This document shows positions 12,701-21,848 of a stretch of DNA of 64,000 nt, piece after piece. A program made the translations under genes and the position numbers. Where the stretch lies: NCBI GenBank assembly GCA_015143295.1, contig CM026554.1:31447531-31511530 (forward strand). The letters are read 5' to 3'. Below the pieces are notes generated by a model, which saw only the letters and a program-made list of their open reading frames with translations, had not been told where the DNA came from and did no database searches. Within the stretch, counting starts at the first letter, position 1; the number at the start of each line of letters is the position of its first letter. This DNA is from Tetracentron sinense. Its lineage: Eukaryota > Streptophyta > Magnoliopsida > Trochodendrales > Trochodendraceae.

Positions 12701-15700
12701 CTTCAAATTTCTATCAAACAAAATTTCTGTTGGCTGTCAATATGGATAATGAGCTTTCAATTGACCTAAAATGCCTAACAATGGCTCAAATGGTCTTATA
12801 AAATCTTAACCCACGACTTGGATGCTTGATTGCAGAAAAAGATGTGATTAATTTCAAATTAAGCAAATATCTCAGCTTAATTTTGGTTAAAATACTACAC
12901 AAAAGCAGTCTTAATTACTTGACTCTGATACCATTTTTGATCGGATCGCAACTCAACTCATAAGCAACATAAACTAATAATTTTAAAACCATGGTAATCA
13001 AGGCGACCTGAGGCGGTAGACCCTCTGGGCACCTGAGGCGTCGCCTGATTAATAATTTGTTGCGAACATTTTCCCCCCTCCCAAGGGATGTGTGCTGTGC
13101 ATGATTCTATTTGTGCATATACAGTGATACAGAGAAGGAAGCCAATATAATTTTTTTTTTTTGTAGTTCTGTAATTAGACTAAATCAAGGTACAGAAAAG
13201 AGAAGGAAGCTAGCATATACAGGGATTCCATATATAATAACTAATATGGTAGTGTTTTTTTTAGTGTGTTTTACAGTAGGAAAACAATAGCAACTTGTGA
13301 GAGATATTTAGAGATTGAATCACAACAATTGCAATTGAATTTGGGGAGAGTTCAATCGCACTCACAAGTCAATATGTGTCCTTGTTAACCCCTATCAACT
13401 GTGGTTAAGATTCACTAACCCTTAGGGTTCAATAATCTAACCTTGGTTTTTACAAAAAATATCAAAAAAACTTTTAACTCTAGTTAAGAGAGGAGCGGGA
13501 AATTGAGAGAATAGGGAGTCACTGTGTGTGCGTGAGAGAGAGAGAGAAATTGAGATAATAGACTGTTTGTGAAAGACAGAAAACAGGGACCGTGAGAGAG
13601 AGAGGACCTACCTGTTACCAGTTGCTGTCGCTCATCACTGTCCCTCTTTTTCTTCTTCTTCTTCTTTGCTTCCTCTTCTCCAGTTCTCTGGTTTCTAACT
13701 TGTTTCGGTTGGTTGACGTGCAAGAAAAGAGAAGCTTAGGTTAGAAGAAAACAAAAAACAGATTTCAACTTTATACTTTATAGTCTATAAAAATTACAAA
13801 ACAACCCTCCAACTAAGGGCTTATATGTAATTAACTTTCAAAACTGTAAATAACACGTGCTTTGAAGCATTCAAGCAACTTCCCGCTTGGGCGATGGGTC
13901 AAGTGGGCCGCCTGGCTGCCTAGGCGACCGCCTGAGGCGCCGTCCGTAGCAATTGTGATTAAAACATAAACCACATAACATAAGCTAGATACAATAAGAA
14001 GAAATACTTACAAAGTTAAAGAGGGTTGATGTGTGGCGAGAAACCATGAGAAAGTGAGGAAGCACCACCTTTCAAAGTAATGATGAAAAAGAAGAAGCAC
14101 TCAACACTCAAGCACTCAAAGAAACATCTAAAAGAGATTACAACTATTGCACTCTTGCACACACCGGATGCCCAAAGAGTTATGTAGCTCTCCAATATAT
14201 AGGCCTTTGACGGATTCGAACTGCGTTTGAGTATGGACTTGAAAGCTTTTGGAATCCACCAAAAGTAGATAACTTTATTTGCTTGACACTATTTATTATC
14301 ACGTTTCACTGTAGCACGAGTCATTGTAGCAGTACTTGATAGATTCACTCGGGTACTGAAGCACGTAACATCATTTGTAATGAAAAGGTTTGGCAATGTG
14401 TCCTGACAACATGTCCTTGATGAGTTGAAGTCGATCATGCCAAAAGTGGTCTATTTTAAACAGGATATGGAGCATGCTTTAAGACAAAAGTTTGGAAATT
14501 ATTTTTTTAAGATTTATTTGCGGTAGGGAGCCCTATTTTAGGGTATGAAAAAAGCAAAAGAGTTTGACACTTGAAAGCATAAGTAATATAGTTCGAAAAC
14601 TCGGCGAGCCGACTCGAAACTCAGCTGAGTTACTTGACTCGACTGAGTTTCGAGCCAAGTCGCCTCAAAACTCGACCGAGTTACTTGACTCGACTGAATT
14701 TCAGGTCAAGTCGCCTCAAAACTTGAAGGAGACACTATTCAGCGAATTACTCGGGTAACTCGGTCAAGTCAAGTCAAGTTTTTCGACTCGCTTGACTCGG
14801 TCAAGTCACAGATAAGTATTTTTGCCATTTTTATTTTTTAAAACTCAAACGTCACACTATTTTTGCATCATAATTTTTGGAGCGATGACAGTCCGGGAAA
14901 CATGATATCATAGACCTATTGGTGACCAGCCTACTATGGGTTTGTTACACTTGGTTTTTAGGTTGTTTAAGGCTGCAAAACTAACCTACTTTTGGATCTT
15001 TTAACCGAAGTTTTCAAGTTATTTGTAGTGAGATCTTGGCTAAAATGCCAATAAATTGATAATTGCCTAATTGGTATATATATATATATATATATATATT
15101 CTAAGTTGGGCCGAGTTGAGTTTTGTTTTGAGTTTTCCGAGTTGCTTGACCCGGCTAATTTGTAAGTCGAGTCGACTTTTCGGGTTTTTGAACCATGAGT
15201 AATAGTGACCAGCAAGAGATCAGGAATCTCATCATCCATTGGGCTCGACGGATGTGGGATTTACTTGTGAACTTAGGGACCATGAATTGGAAATCTGGGA
15301 AAGCGATGCCTATAACTGGAAGATTCTACTGCCAGGTTTCCTGCGTTAATTAGATCGTCAATCTTTTGACATTAAAGGGCTCATATCATATGGAGTATAG
15401 TTTGCTTTGTTGGGCCTTAGAATCTTCTAAACATCCTTTGATATCATTGGTTTCAACAGGAAATGTGATTCATTGGGTGATTAGAGATGGTCCATACATT
15501 TAGGTATTGAGGACATTTTGCAGTATCAATCAATCATTGGATGTTTCAATTCACTGTTATGTAGTTATCTTCTTTCCACAATTTGTGTGATAGTGTTTTA
15601 TTATCTTATATATATTCTATATTGTCTGACCTTTATTTTTCTCATGAAAGTATATTATCCTATGGGATACAGCTCTAGTTTTGGTGGCCTTATCAGCCAT

Positions 15701-16326
15701 TTTCATATACGATATGATACCCGTGTACATCAATCGGTAGGCATTACATCTATTCTGGATGTTTTCTGTCCCTCAAGGTTTTACGTATTGTGTTATTTGA
15801 GTAAAATATACTGATGATTGATCTGGACTGTTCAGTCAGTATTCTCTTGAATGGGTGAGAAATCCCAAAATTTTGAGGGACAACTGTGGTACTATCCAAT
15901 GTATTGGTGCCTAGTTTCTTTTCTTACTATTTGACCTTTACCTCTTTCATTTGACCTTTACTTTTTTTGCCTTTCTGGGGTTGCTCACTAATCAACCGTC
16001 CAGATTGGTGCATTGGCAGTGCATATGTACTGTAAAGAATCAATGACAACTTTTGTGTTGGTAACAGATACAACAACCTTGCCCAAAATATAAATCTGTC
16101 AAGCTGATATATGGATTATGCACAGGCTGAATGCTGGTTCCAACTGAAGCACTCCACGGTAACAGAAGCAGCCTCAAGTTTAAACTCTTCTGAAATTCTG
16201 AAAGAGAGGTTGAGGTCACTTGAACAAACAGCTTCTGTTATGGCAAGGGCTGTCGTTAGTAAGGGCAATCTGAGATCTGTGAACCACCAACCTGATTATG
16301 AGTTTTTCCTCTCTCGACGACGGTGA
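3..16326 (+). CDS. DUF789-family protein, four visible exons, 5' end outside window
   Basis: The coding parts are exon 1 (open from position 3, first Met at 30, to 796), 6578-6682, 6779-6953 and 16126-16326, stop TGA at 16324. Splicing keeps frame (phases 2, 2, 0), and from the Met at 30 gives 415 residues. Recognition rests on the DUF789 layout: a LGSLWQWYEKHGCYGLEV block, YFVPFLSAVQLF, an acidic Ser-rich stretch, LFEYFE, then HPRSWYSVAWYPIYRIPDG and FLTYHSLGHL, ending in AECWFQLKHS and a basic FFLSRRR tail. The biochemical role of DUF789 proteins is not known to me; they are plant proteins without obvious signal or membrane segments. The reading frame is open upstream of Met30, so an earlier exon or start probably lies left of the window. 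Introns 1 and 3 are filled with transposons, yet all exons read cleanly, which suggests the gene is intact. Confidence 0.88.
1255..2361 (+). repeat. 5' LTR of copia A, interrupted by a hAT-like element
   Basis: The LTR matches 5815-5999 (shared AACATAAAGGGGAATCA and CTCTAGGGTTTCACT). The nested element occupies 1432-2346; the LTR resumes TTTTTACA just before the primer-binding site. Confidence 0.78.
1432..2346. mobile_element. hAT-like non-autonomous element (GGCG-rich termini), in copia A 5' LTR
   Basis: A perfect 8-bp target duplication GTTTCACT flanks it (1424-1431 and 2347-2354). The ends are inverted: CATAGTTGTCAAGGCGAC on the left; on the right the reverse complement reads CATAGTTGTTAAAGGGAG. 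CCTGAGGCGG-type motifs cluster at both ends and around 1930-1990, and the middle is AT-rich. No transposase is visible. The uninterrupted LTR at 5815 confirms the insertion point. Confidence 0.85.
2430..3480 (-). mobile_element. Ty1/copia fragment B, antisense inside copia A
   Basis: Read on -, relics of reverse transcriptase (YQRLVSSFIYLSITCPDI, VSMVSQFMH, LKYLKSSP at about 3205-3432) lead into RNase H (ARSNAEAKF, HVKYKLLW at 2958-3194), then a polypurine tract at 2714-2724 and an LTR that starts TGTTGTATATTG at 2713. Only the 3' part of the element is present. It is clearly broken. The LTR contains the palindrome ACTGACGTCAGT and a 24-bp direct repeat at about 2627-2675. Confidence 0.75.
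3936..5408. mobile_element. hAT-like element (TATCG-rich termini) inside copia A RNase H region
   Basis: It splits the copia coding relic at SVVSRS. The flanks are AGTAGGTC (3928-3935) and GGTAGGTC (5409-5416), an 8-bp duplication with one mismatch. The termini are CAAGGTTCTTAATATCGA and, reverse complemented, CAAGGTTCTAAATGTCAA. The left end carries a run of GATAATATCGG-type motifs and the right end ATATATCTCCGATATATC. The middle has picked up a foldback-type array (4290-4960). No protein is encoded that I recognise. Confidence 0.82.
4298..4960. repeat. Short tandem arrays inside the 3936-5408 element
   Basis: From about 4298 to 4448 a unit of some 45 bp containing GATAATGCTAATGTCACTC repeats four times. 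From 4480 to 4960 longer units (TTTAACTGTGGTTAAG followed by CTAACC and a TTGGTTTTTAGA box) repeat about four times. The second motif also occurs in foldback elements elsewhere in the window. Confidence 0.7.
5815..5999 (+). repeat. 3' LTR of copia A
   Basis: It follows the polypurine tract at 5806-5814 and lacks the nested insertion seen in the 5' LTR, so it serves as the empty site for that insertion. The last few bases merge into the 222-bp tandem duplication at 5991. Confidence 0.78.
5991..6442 (+). repeat. 222-bp direct tandem duplication in DUF789 intron 1
   Basis: Unit 1 (5991-6212) and unit 2 (6222-6442) both start CTTTCTACTTTTGTCAAT and end CAGTTTAGATTAG, with few differences, separated by 9 bp. 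The left breakpoint coincides with the edge of the copia 3' LTR. Confidence 0.85.
6578..6682 (+). CDS. DUF789 gene, exon 2
   Basis: The acceptor is AATTCAG at 6571-6577 and the donor GTTAGT at 6683. It encodes IKELVRGDG through DLHDLHPRSW; the Trp codon is split with exon 3, restoring SWYSVAWYPIYRIP, the family's best conserved block. Confidence 0.88.
6779..6953 (+). CDS. DUF789 gene, exon 3
   Basis: The acceptor is ATTTTCAG ending at 6778 and the donor GTACTC at 6954. It encodes YSVAWYPIYRIPDGN, FLTYHSLGH and VVGLQNYNAQ, and ends in phase 0. The intron before it is only 96 bp, in contrast with the 5.8 and 9.2 kb introns on either side. Confidence 0.9.
6954..7940 (+). other. Intron 3 of DUF789 gene, first kilobase
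   Basis: I see only intron sequence here: a 24-bp imperfect direct repeat near 7800-7840 (GACTGGTATTATCTGGACTC twice) and no coding or RNA signal. Confidence 0.6.
8189..8495. mobile_element. hAT-like MITE (GAATTATTCG motif), 307 bp
   Basis: A perfect 8-bp duplication CTCACAGG flanks it (8181-8188 and 8496-8503). The interior is a run of TTCGCGAATTATTCG-like motifs. The right end reverse complemented starts CATACTGACAAAGTTGGG, close to the ends of the element at 9812. Confidence 0.78.
8533..8914. mobile_element. hAT-like MITE (CTTCGCTTCTCG motif), 382 bp
   Basis: A perfect 8-bp palindromic duplication GTTTAAAC flanks it (8525-8532 and 8915-8922). Left end CATAGTTGTCGGGAAGC; right end reverse complemented CATACTTACCAAGTTGTG. 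The right subterminal part repeats GCTTCGCTTCGCTTCTCG. Confidence 0.82.
9812..10760. mobile_element. hAT-like element (AATTATTCG motif) in left arm, 949 bp
   Basis: A perfect 8-bp duplication GTTACAAT flanks it (9804-9811 and 10761-10768). Ends: CATAGTAACAAAGTTTGG and, reverse complemented, CATAGTAACAAAGTTCTC. Both subterminal regions are rich in GAATTATTCG and AAGTTCGG. The middle is AT-rich and carries no protein that I can see. Confidence 0.88.
10889..10896 (+). promoter_or_regulatory. TATA box of the viral fragment, left arm
   Basis: CTATATAT lies about 300 bp before the primer site; the mirror copy sits at 14195-14202. It is conserved between the arms. Its activity in this context is unknown. 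Confidence 0.45.
11187..11199 (+). other. Met-tRNA primer-binding site, left arm
   Basis: TGTTATCAGAGCC differs by one base from the canonical TGGTATCAGAGCC. The right-arm copy (12921-12933, minus strand) reads TGGTATCAGAGTC. Confidence 0.65.
11611..11996 (+). pseudogene. Viral movement protein (30K superfamily) fossil
   Basis: The conceptual reading shows the block HIGLRQVAVKLLARKDLDV, then ALLCVRDKRHLKFEEQLLG and GPAYFNKFPDL, the layout of movement proteins of plant pararetroviruses (HxGxxQVxxxxLxRxGL, LRDxRHxxFxDSLLG, GPVYFxxFPN). Such proteins bind nucleic acid and widen plasmodesmata. The copy is a broken fossil inside a host intron. Confidence 0.72.
12135..12494 (-). pseudogene. Mirror copy of the viral movement protein fossil
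   Basis: This is the reverse complement of 11611-11996 with scattered differences. It is broken, like its partner. Confidence 0.65.
12990..13957. mobile_element. hAT-like element (GGCG-rich termini) in right arm, 968 bp
   Basis: The flanks are TTTAAAAC (12982-12989) and ATTAAAAC (13958-13965). Left end CATGGTAATCAAGGCGACC; the right end, reverse complemented, starts CACAATTGCTACGG and then GCGCCTCAGGCGGTCGCC. It belongs to the same group as 1432-2346. A GTGGTTAAGATTCACTAACC foldback motif (13390-13450) sits in its middle, as in the element at 3936. Confidence 0.8.
14589..15196. mobile_element. hAT-like element (GACTCGA motif), 608 bp
   Basis: The flanks are AAGTAATA (14581-14588) and GAGTAATA (15197-15204). 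Ends: TAGTTCGAAAACTCGG and, reverse complemented, ATGGTTCAAAAACCCG. Both ends carry ACTCGACTGAGTTTCGAG-type motifs. A (TA)n run of about 26 bp lies at 15076-15100. Confidence 0.75.
15205..16125 (+). other. Intron 3 of DUF789 gene, 3' end
   Basis: I see unremarkable AT-rich intron sequence up to the acceptor at 16125, with no coding signal. Confidence 0.55.
16126..16326 (+). CDS. DUF789 gene, last exon
   Basis: The acceptor is ATGCACAG ending at 16125. It encodes AECWFQLKHSTVTEAASS, a charged helix, and the C-terminal YEFFLSRRR, then TGA. This C-terminal signature matches the family and proves that the 9.2 kb upstream is one intron. Confidence 0.88.
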   Translation, partial: AECWFQLKHSTVTEAASSLNSSEILKERLRSLEQTASVMARAVVSKGNLRSVNHQPDYEFFLSRRR

Positions 16327-17406
16327 TAGACAGGTTTGTGACTGATCAATTATTGGCTCATATTGGTATAATTATTGTTAAAATTAACCCCACCATTTCT
16401 TGTGCTAGAATCTAACCCGGAGTTGGAATGACAAGCAGCCTGTCTTGTTGTCTTTGTATAAATTCTGTATATGGATCTATTGTACCTGTAGATTTTCTTT
16501 TTTTTTTTCTTGTCAGAAGCTTGAAAGAGTACTGCTGTTATTTGATTGAGCAGTATCTGGATGATGTTAACTATCTGATTTACCCAGTTATAAGGTTCCT
16601 AGTTCTGAGCTGTCTGCTCTGTAAAGTTTGATGAATCATGTTACTATGCCATAGCCAGTTTATGTTAGTGGTTGGTCTTGGGTTATCTTTCTCTCTCTCT
16701 TACAAAATCATGCTCTTTCTAAGCTGCTGCTATTTCTTTCTTGGAAGAAACTTTTGGGTCAAAGACTCACAGCTGCCCTTTTCTATAAGGCATGACTATG
16801 GATCCTCTTAGTTATAACCGATCTCTCTGAGTCCGGTTATGATGTGGACAACTGTGGAAGTGACATCTGTCAGACCATAGGGGCGGCAAATAAATTTTAT
16901 TTTGATTTCAATTTCAAACTTGATGGCAAAATGTTAACCGGTTAACTGATGTATTAACCTGCTTGAATTTTTAACTCGGATTGAATGCCTCCATCGTCTT
17001 CTCCAAGCCATTTTTGGACAGCCTTCAATATTCCGATGCAGCCATCACTCTTTAAAGCAAATCATAACCTTATACACCTCCAAGCCATTTTTGGACAGCC
17101 TTCAATATTCCGATGCAGCCATCACTCTTTAAAGAAAATCATAACCTTATACACTGGAAAAACAAATTTCCCTTATACCATTTAGTGCCAAAATACTCCC
17201 AGCCATTAGATTGAAAAACTTAGGATTTTCAATAACAGAGCAGAAAATCATCACCTTATTCACATAAAAACATTTTCACTTATTTGTTCTTGCAAATAAA
17301 TTGATATGTATGAGACTATCCCGTTCTCTAAATCCTCAAGTAATTAACCTGCTTTGTTTCACATGAGCAAAACTACAGTTCTTGAACGATATGTAGACTC
17401 AAGAGA
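16327..17406 (+). other. Region downstream of DUF789 gene
   Basis: It holds the 3' UTR and intergenic DNA. A perfect head-to-tail duplication lies at 17001-17154; otherwise I see no feature. Confidence 0.5.
17001..17154 (+). repeat. 77-bp tandem duplication
   Basis: The units are 17001-17077 and 17078-17154, starting CTCCAAGCCATTTTTGGAC. They differ at one base (GCAAATC against GAAAATC), so the duplication is recent. Confidence 0.9.
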
Positions 17407-17803
17407 ATGATAGAAGATGAAGATGGAGATGGAAAAGAAGAATGTGTTGATGATGATGATAACGACGATGACCACACTCAGTATTACCAAACAATGAGAA
17501 GAGTAGTGATGAGTTTGTCAGAGAAGTCCTTTGCAGGTTGAGCTTCTATCAATTCCAAGAATTCCGCAAGACCTAAAGAGACTAATATTGGATCATTGAT
17601 GAGGAAGAGAGTGAAGAGCCTGCCTAGGGAAGTAGTGGCATAGAGAGTCTACAAGAAATTGGAATCGTGGAAGGAGGTGGAGTCGAACACCATCAATACA
17701 ATATTGTATTGAACTACAGAAGAGTGGAAGAGAAATCAGCTTGCCATATTCGGTGGAGCCTTGGGTGCAGATTTACTGGCGTCGTTGGAACAGTAGTGGT
17801 AGC
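17407..17803 (+). pseudogene. Coding-like relic of unknown origin
   Basis: A stretch starting MIEDEDGDGKEECVDDDDND and later GSLMRKRVKSLPREVV, then RNQLAIFGGALGADLLASLE, looks protein-like but is interrupted by stops. I do not recognise the family. It may be the remains of a host gene or chance. Confidence 0.25.
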
Positions 17804-17929
17804 TCGCTCCAACGTCGGGACAGTCATGAGAGATACAAGCAAGATCGAATCAAAAGCAAAATTCTACCAAGGACAAAAGTGAAATTTTACACTGCACACT
17901 TCTTATCAAGAACATACAAGGCATAACTA

Positions 17930-19900
17930 AAGAAACCAATAGCTTAAATGATTAAAATCTTAATTCATAACCATCATAACAATGTCTCAAGGAAATAATT
18001 TTAAGAAAATCTAAACCTAAACATCCATTTAAAAGTATCTTAATACAATTCCCATAAAATTCCTAACATAATTGTCTAATAACCTAGTAAATCAATAATA
18101 AGGGAAATTATATTTAAAGGGTCCTTCGACTCCATGAAATCACCGTCAGATCCCTTGCAGTGTTCGTCATCGTCTCCCTGTTCAGCAACGTACTCTGAAT
18201 CTACAAAATCTGTCGCCATAGAATATCGGCTGAGCAACATACAACTCAATAGACATAAAGTCCTACCTAACAATAACATAAACATCATAACCTTCATGCT
18301 TATCATAACTTAAAATTACAACATATCATACATCTCGAGTATGGAAATCATGTGAGCACCTTATGAGCATATTCATCTTATTCAACTCGTGAGCATCTTA
18401 TCTTAAAGAAACAACATATACTTGACTTATAACTTAAATTAACTCAACCCATAATATAGGTGATGAGATTACATATAATATGAGTATCAACAATTTGACA
18501 ACCGTCACTATCCTTATGATTCTTGTGAGCCAGATGACTAGTAATACCCTGAAATTCTACTTGTGAGCCAGGTAAGATGGATCATTGAGGTCCTAACTTG
18601 TGAGCCAGATACTAACATCATGAGTAACTTTTGAACCATGACCTTGAGATCTTAGACATGTTGGTGCTCGTAACTTATGAAAATAACAATCATGCACAAT
18701 CATACATATTGGTGAATTTTGTGAGCTTATGAAACTTGCGAGACTTATGAGCTTATAAATTTGCAAGGCTTATGAGCTTATCATCTTACGAAACATGTGA
18801 CCTTATGAACCATGTTTTTCATAGTTCATGTGAGTGGAGTGAAAGTGATAAATTTTCAATTAAACTATACACTAGGTTACAAATCTAGTACCGTTGGAAA
18901 TCTATCATAGCGTCTCATACCACTATGATAAATAATCTAAGAAACAAGACTGAAATTCAAGGCTTGTTCACCCGAAAATAAATCACGACATACATATATC
19001 ACACATGACATACAACATGTCGTACATATTATAGAGTGAAACAACTTTGATCATGGTTCATAGAATAATTCATAACAATCATAATATTACAATCAATTCT
19101 CTATCATTTATTAATTAAATCATAAATCGCACAATTTACATACTTTATACTTGAATTATTTTACACATTGAGTAACATCGAAATCATACCAAGGCCATAA
19201 AATCTACATCATAAATTTAACACTTCATTTACATGCCTTAGATTCTTAATCTTAATCAAACCCTAATCTCTACTTGCATAATAATTTCTATTCTTAATTC
19301 AAACTATTGATCATGCCATCACTAAGAAATCCATATCTACTTACATATTATCTAGTCTTATTCTTAGTTTTCATACTATGATTTTACTATTGCTAGCAAT
19401 TGGAAGTCATATCTAGTTGCACATTAAATCTTGTGCTTAACTTAACTAATGATTATGCTGTCATTAACTCAAGGAAAGTTATATTTACCTTAAACGGTGA
19501 TGATTCTCTGCGATAGAAAACCTTATCTACACCGGAATCCATGGATCCACCAAGGAGCAATGTCATCTCAATCACGATCTCTCCTTTTGCCAAGAACTCT
19601 CTCTCAAAATCCTAGATTTTTTCCTCTCTCAAGTTCTAAAGCTCTTAGGTTAATTAGAAAACCCTAAACCAATGAAATAATGTTTAAAGAATATTTATAG
19701 GGCTTAAAAATAACCTAAAATGTGCTTACAAAGCGGCTCATTCGAACAGCCAAGTGCCCATTCGAACAAATTTGCATGGATAGGATTTGAGCATTGTAAT
19801 GCCCGTTCAAACTGATTGGTTCAAGCCAAGTCCTCTCTATTCGAACGGATTGGTTTTCATTCGAACCAAATCCTCCTTTTTTTTAAAATATGAATAATAC
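17930..19900. other. AT-rich repeat-like stretch of unknown class
   Basis: GTGAGC and CTTATGAGC words recur (18340-18830). CATTCGAAC boxes at 19738-19880 resemble those in the LTRs at 9190, 46210 and 51775, so this may be a decayed LTR element in which no coding domain survives. Confidence 0.35.
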
Positions 19901-19974
19901 CATTAATTATCCTGGAAATAAGAACAAACACTACACCACATGAAATGACAATAATTTAATAATTGAAAAACAGT

Positions 19975-20052
19975 TCTCTACATTGACCTTGGCAATCCCT
20001 CGAGGTGCAGAGGTCTCTACATTGACCTTTTCAATCCCTCGAGGTGCAGAGG
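19975..20052. repeat. 39-bp tandem duplication
   Basis: TCTCTACATTGACCTT through GGTGCAGAGG is repeated head to tail (19975-20013 and 20014-20052) with three differences. Confidence 0.8.
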
Positions 20053-21848
20053 CCCACATGTTAAGGATTTTAATTTGTTTGAGGCATTTAGCCATGGGGC
20101 TAGTTGATAGCTTGACAACAATATATATATAATAATAGCCATTCTGACAGTTGAGCGCAACTTTACATTCGTTAGAGGTTAGATCGTGTAAATATAGGCT
20201 ACTTCTTCCTTTGGCAGCCCAATTTCTTCTTATCCAATCGTTCTGGAAATTCACCACCCGACTCTTCAACATCAGTGGCCCAGATCATCAACAAACAGAA
20301 CTATTCTTGGAGCCATTATCCTTTATTGGAGGATCTAAATGGGAGCAAATCACATTATGATCCTACCCTATCATACACTAGTAAATATTTTCAGTTGTAA
20401 AGAGAATGGGTTACTATATCCTACCTTAACCATAAAAAAAAATGTAAAACAGAACTTTTTACGGGGTCATGCATGTTCATGGTAATGACGATACAATAAA
20501 AAATATTGTAATTGAAGAAAAAAAAAACAAATTATGTTTGCTTGGCAAAAATCAGTATGCATGTATATTAGAGTTGATCCTAATATATCACCATAAACAT
20601 GTGAATTGTTCATATATGAGAATTTTTTTTTTTGGTCAATAACTTAAACACACACACAATCGGTCCACATAACTACCAGTCATTTGGCTGAAAAGGACTA
20701 TTGGATCTTATGTGAAAGAAAGAAATAATTTTTTTTTGGTAAACAAAGAAATAAATAAATAGTTGGAGCCTTCTTTTTTCACCATTAAAGTTGCAATTTC
20801 TATTGCAAAGATGCTCGGAATAATACCATCCCATCTAATTACAGTTTTACTCTTAATATTTTCAAAATCCTTTTTATAGCATTTTTTCAAAATCATTTGG
20901 AACCCAGTATTACACCATTAATGCTGAACTCAAACCTTTTATATAGTTGAGTAAGTTCTTGTTGCAGAAGAAAAGAGAAGGAAATAAAGAAGAAAAAAGT
21001 TATAATTGTTGTTCTTCTGTTCTATCCTCTCTTCTTTTCATCTGTTTCTTTTTCTTTCTGGATCCCCATTCTGCCTTACCTTTCCCTGTATCCCTTAGTC
21101 GCTCGGGTATTCCCCGATGAATTCCTACTTAATTTCATAGATAAAAGATTAGTAGGAGGGATGAAGTTGCAAGAAGTACAGAATCGATGTTCTAGAAGTT
21201 TTTTGAACATGTGCACGTGGAGAACTAACGGAAGTGTCGAAAGCGAGTTAAATACACATGGGGATATGAGATGCGTGTCTAGTTCGAGTCCTGCACCAAC
21301 TATTTAGCATATATGCCAACTCGTGACCCAGCCTTCAGAATTTTCAATTGGTGGGGCATACAATTAGAACTTAGAAGGATCATAGAGCACAACCTTTTGA
21401 TTTGAATCTAATGACTGAATAGCTAAACAAGGTAGTTAAAAACTTAAAAAAACATGCAGCTTTTGAAATTTGAAGAGATGTGTTTTGAAATTCATCACAA
21501 AAGAAATAAGAGTATGATCTGTAAATAACAAACATGACCTATCTATTAAGCATATGACAGAAAGTAGCGCATTTACGCGCTGATCATTAAACTCCCTTGT
21601 TAGCGGGGATTACTAACTATTTTCCCCAATCTATTATGCCAATAATCCAAAGAGAAGAAAATCTTGCAAAATGAGTTCGAACAAGCCTTCCATTTAATAC
21701 TATAGTTTGACACCATTTTACTATACTTTGTAGCCAATGCAATTTACTGTATCTACTCATCTACCTGTCAAAGAAAGAAATAAAAAGAAAATAAAACACA
21801 AAAAAGAGACACCTTATTTGCTTCTCATTGTTTTGCACTGACTGTTCC
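20053..21848. other. Intergenic, no clear feature
   Basis: This is AT-rich DNA with short poly-A/T runs. I could not support any gene, RNA or element. Confidence 0.5.

Larger units (their letters stand above)
9582..14503. repeat. 4.9 kb inverted repeat built from an endogenous pararetrovirus
   Basis: The left arm (9582 to about 12068) and right arm (about 12069 to 14503) are reverse complements of each other at clearly high but imperfect identity. Near the centre GAACACAATTGCTCCATAT (12033) faces ATATGGAGCAATTGTGTTC (12082). Each arm holds, from the outside inward, a promoter-like region with CTATATAT, a leader, a Met-tRNA primer site, and a movement-protein relic. Each arm carries a different hAT-like insertion (9812-10760 on the left, 12990-13957 on the right), so those insertions came after the inversion or hit only one arm. 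The element is a fossil, incomplete (no reverse transcriptase seen) and broken. Confidence 0.85.
12069..14503 (-). mobile_element. Caulimoviridae-like endogenous virus fragment, right arm
   Basis: The arm is the mirror copy of the left arm: movement-protein relic at about 12135-12494 on -, primer site TGGTATCAGAGTC at 12921-12933, TATA box at 14195-14202 and upstream region to 14503. Both arms point toward the centre. The fragment is broken. Confidence 0.65.
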
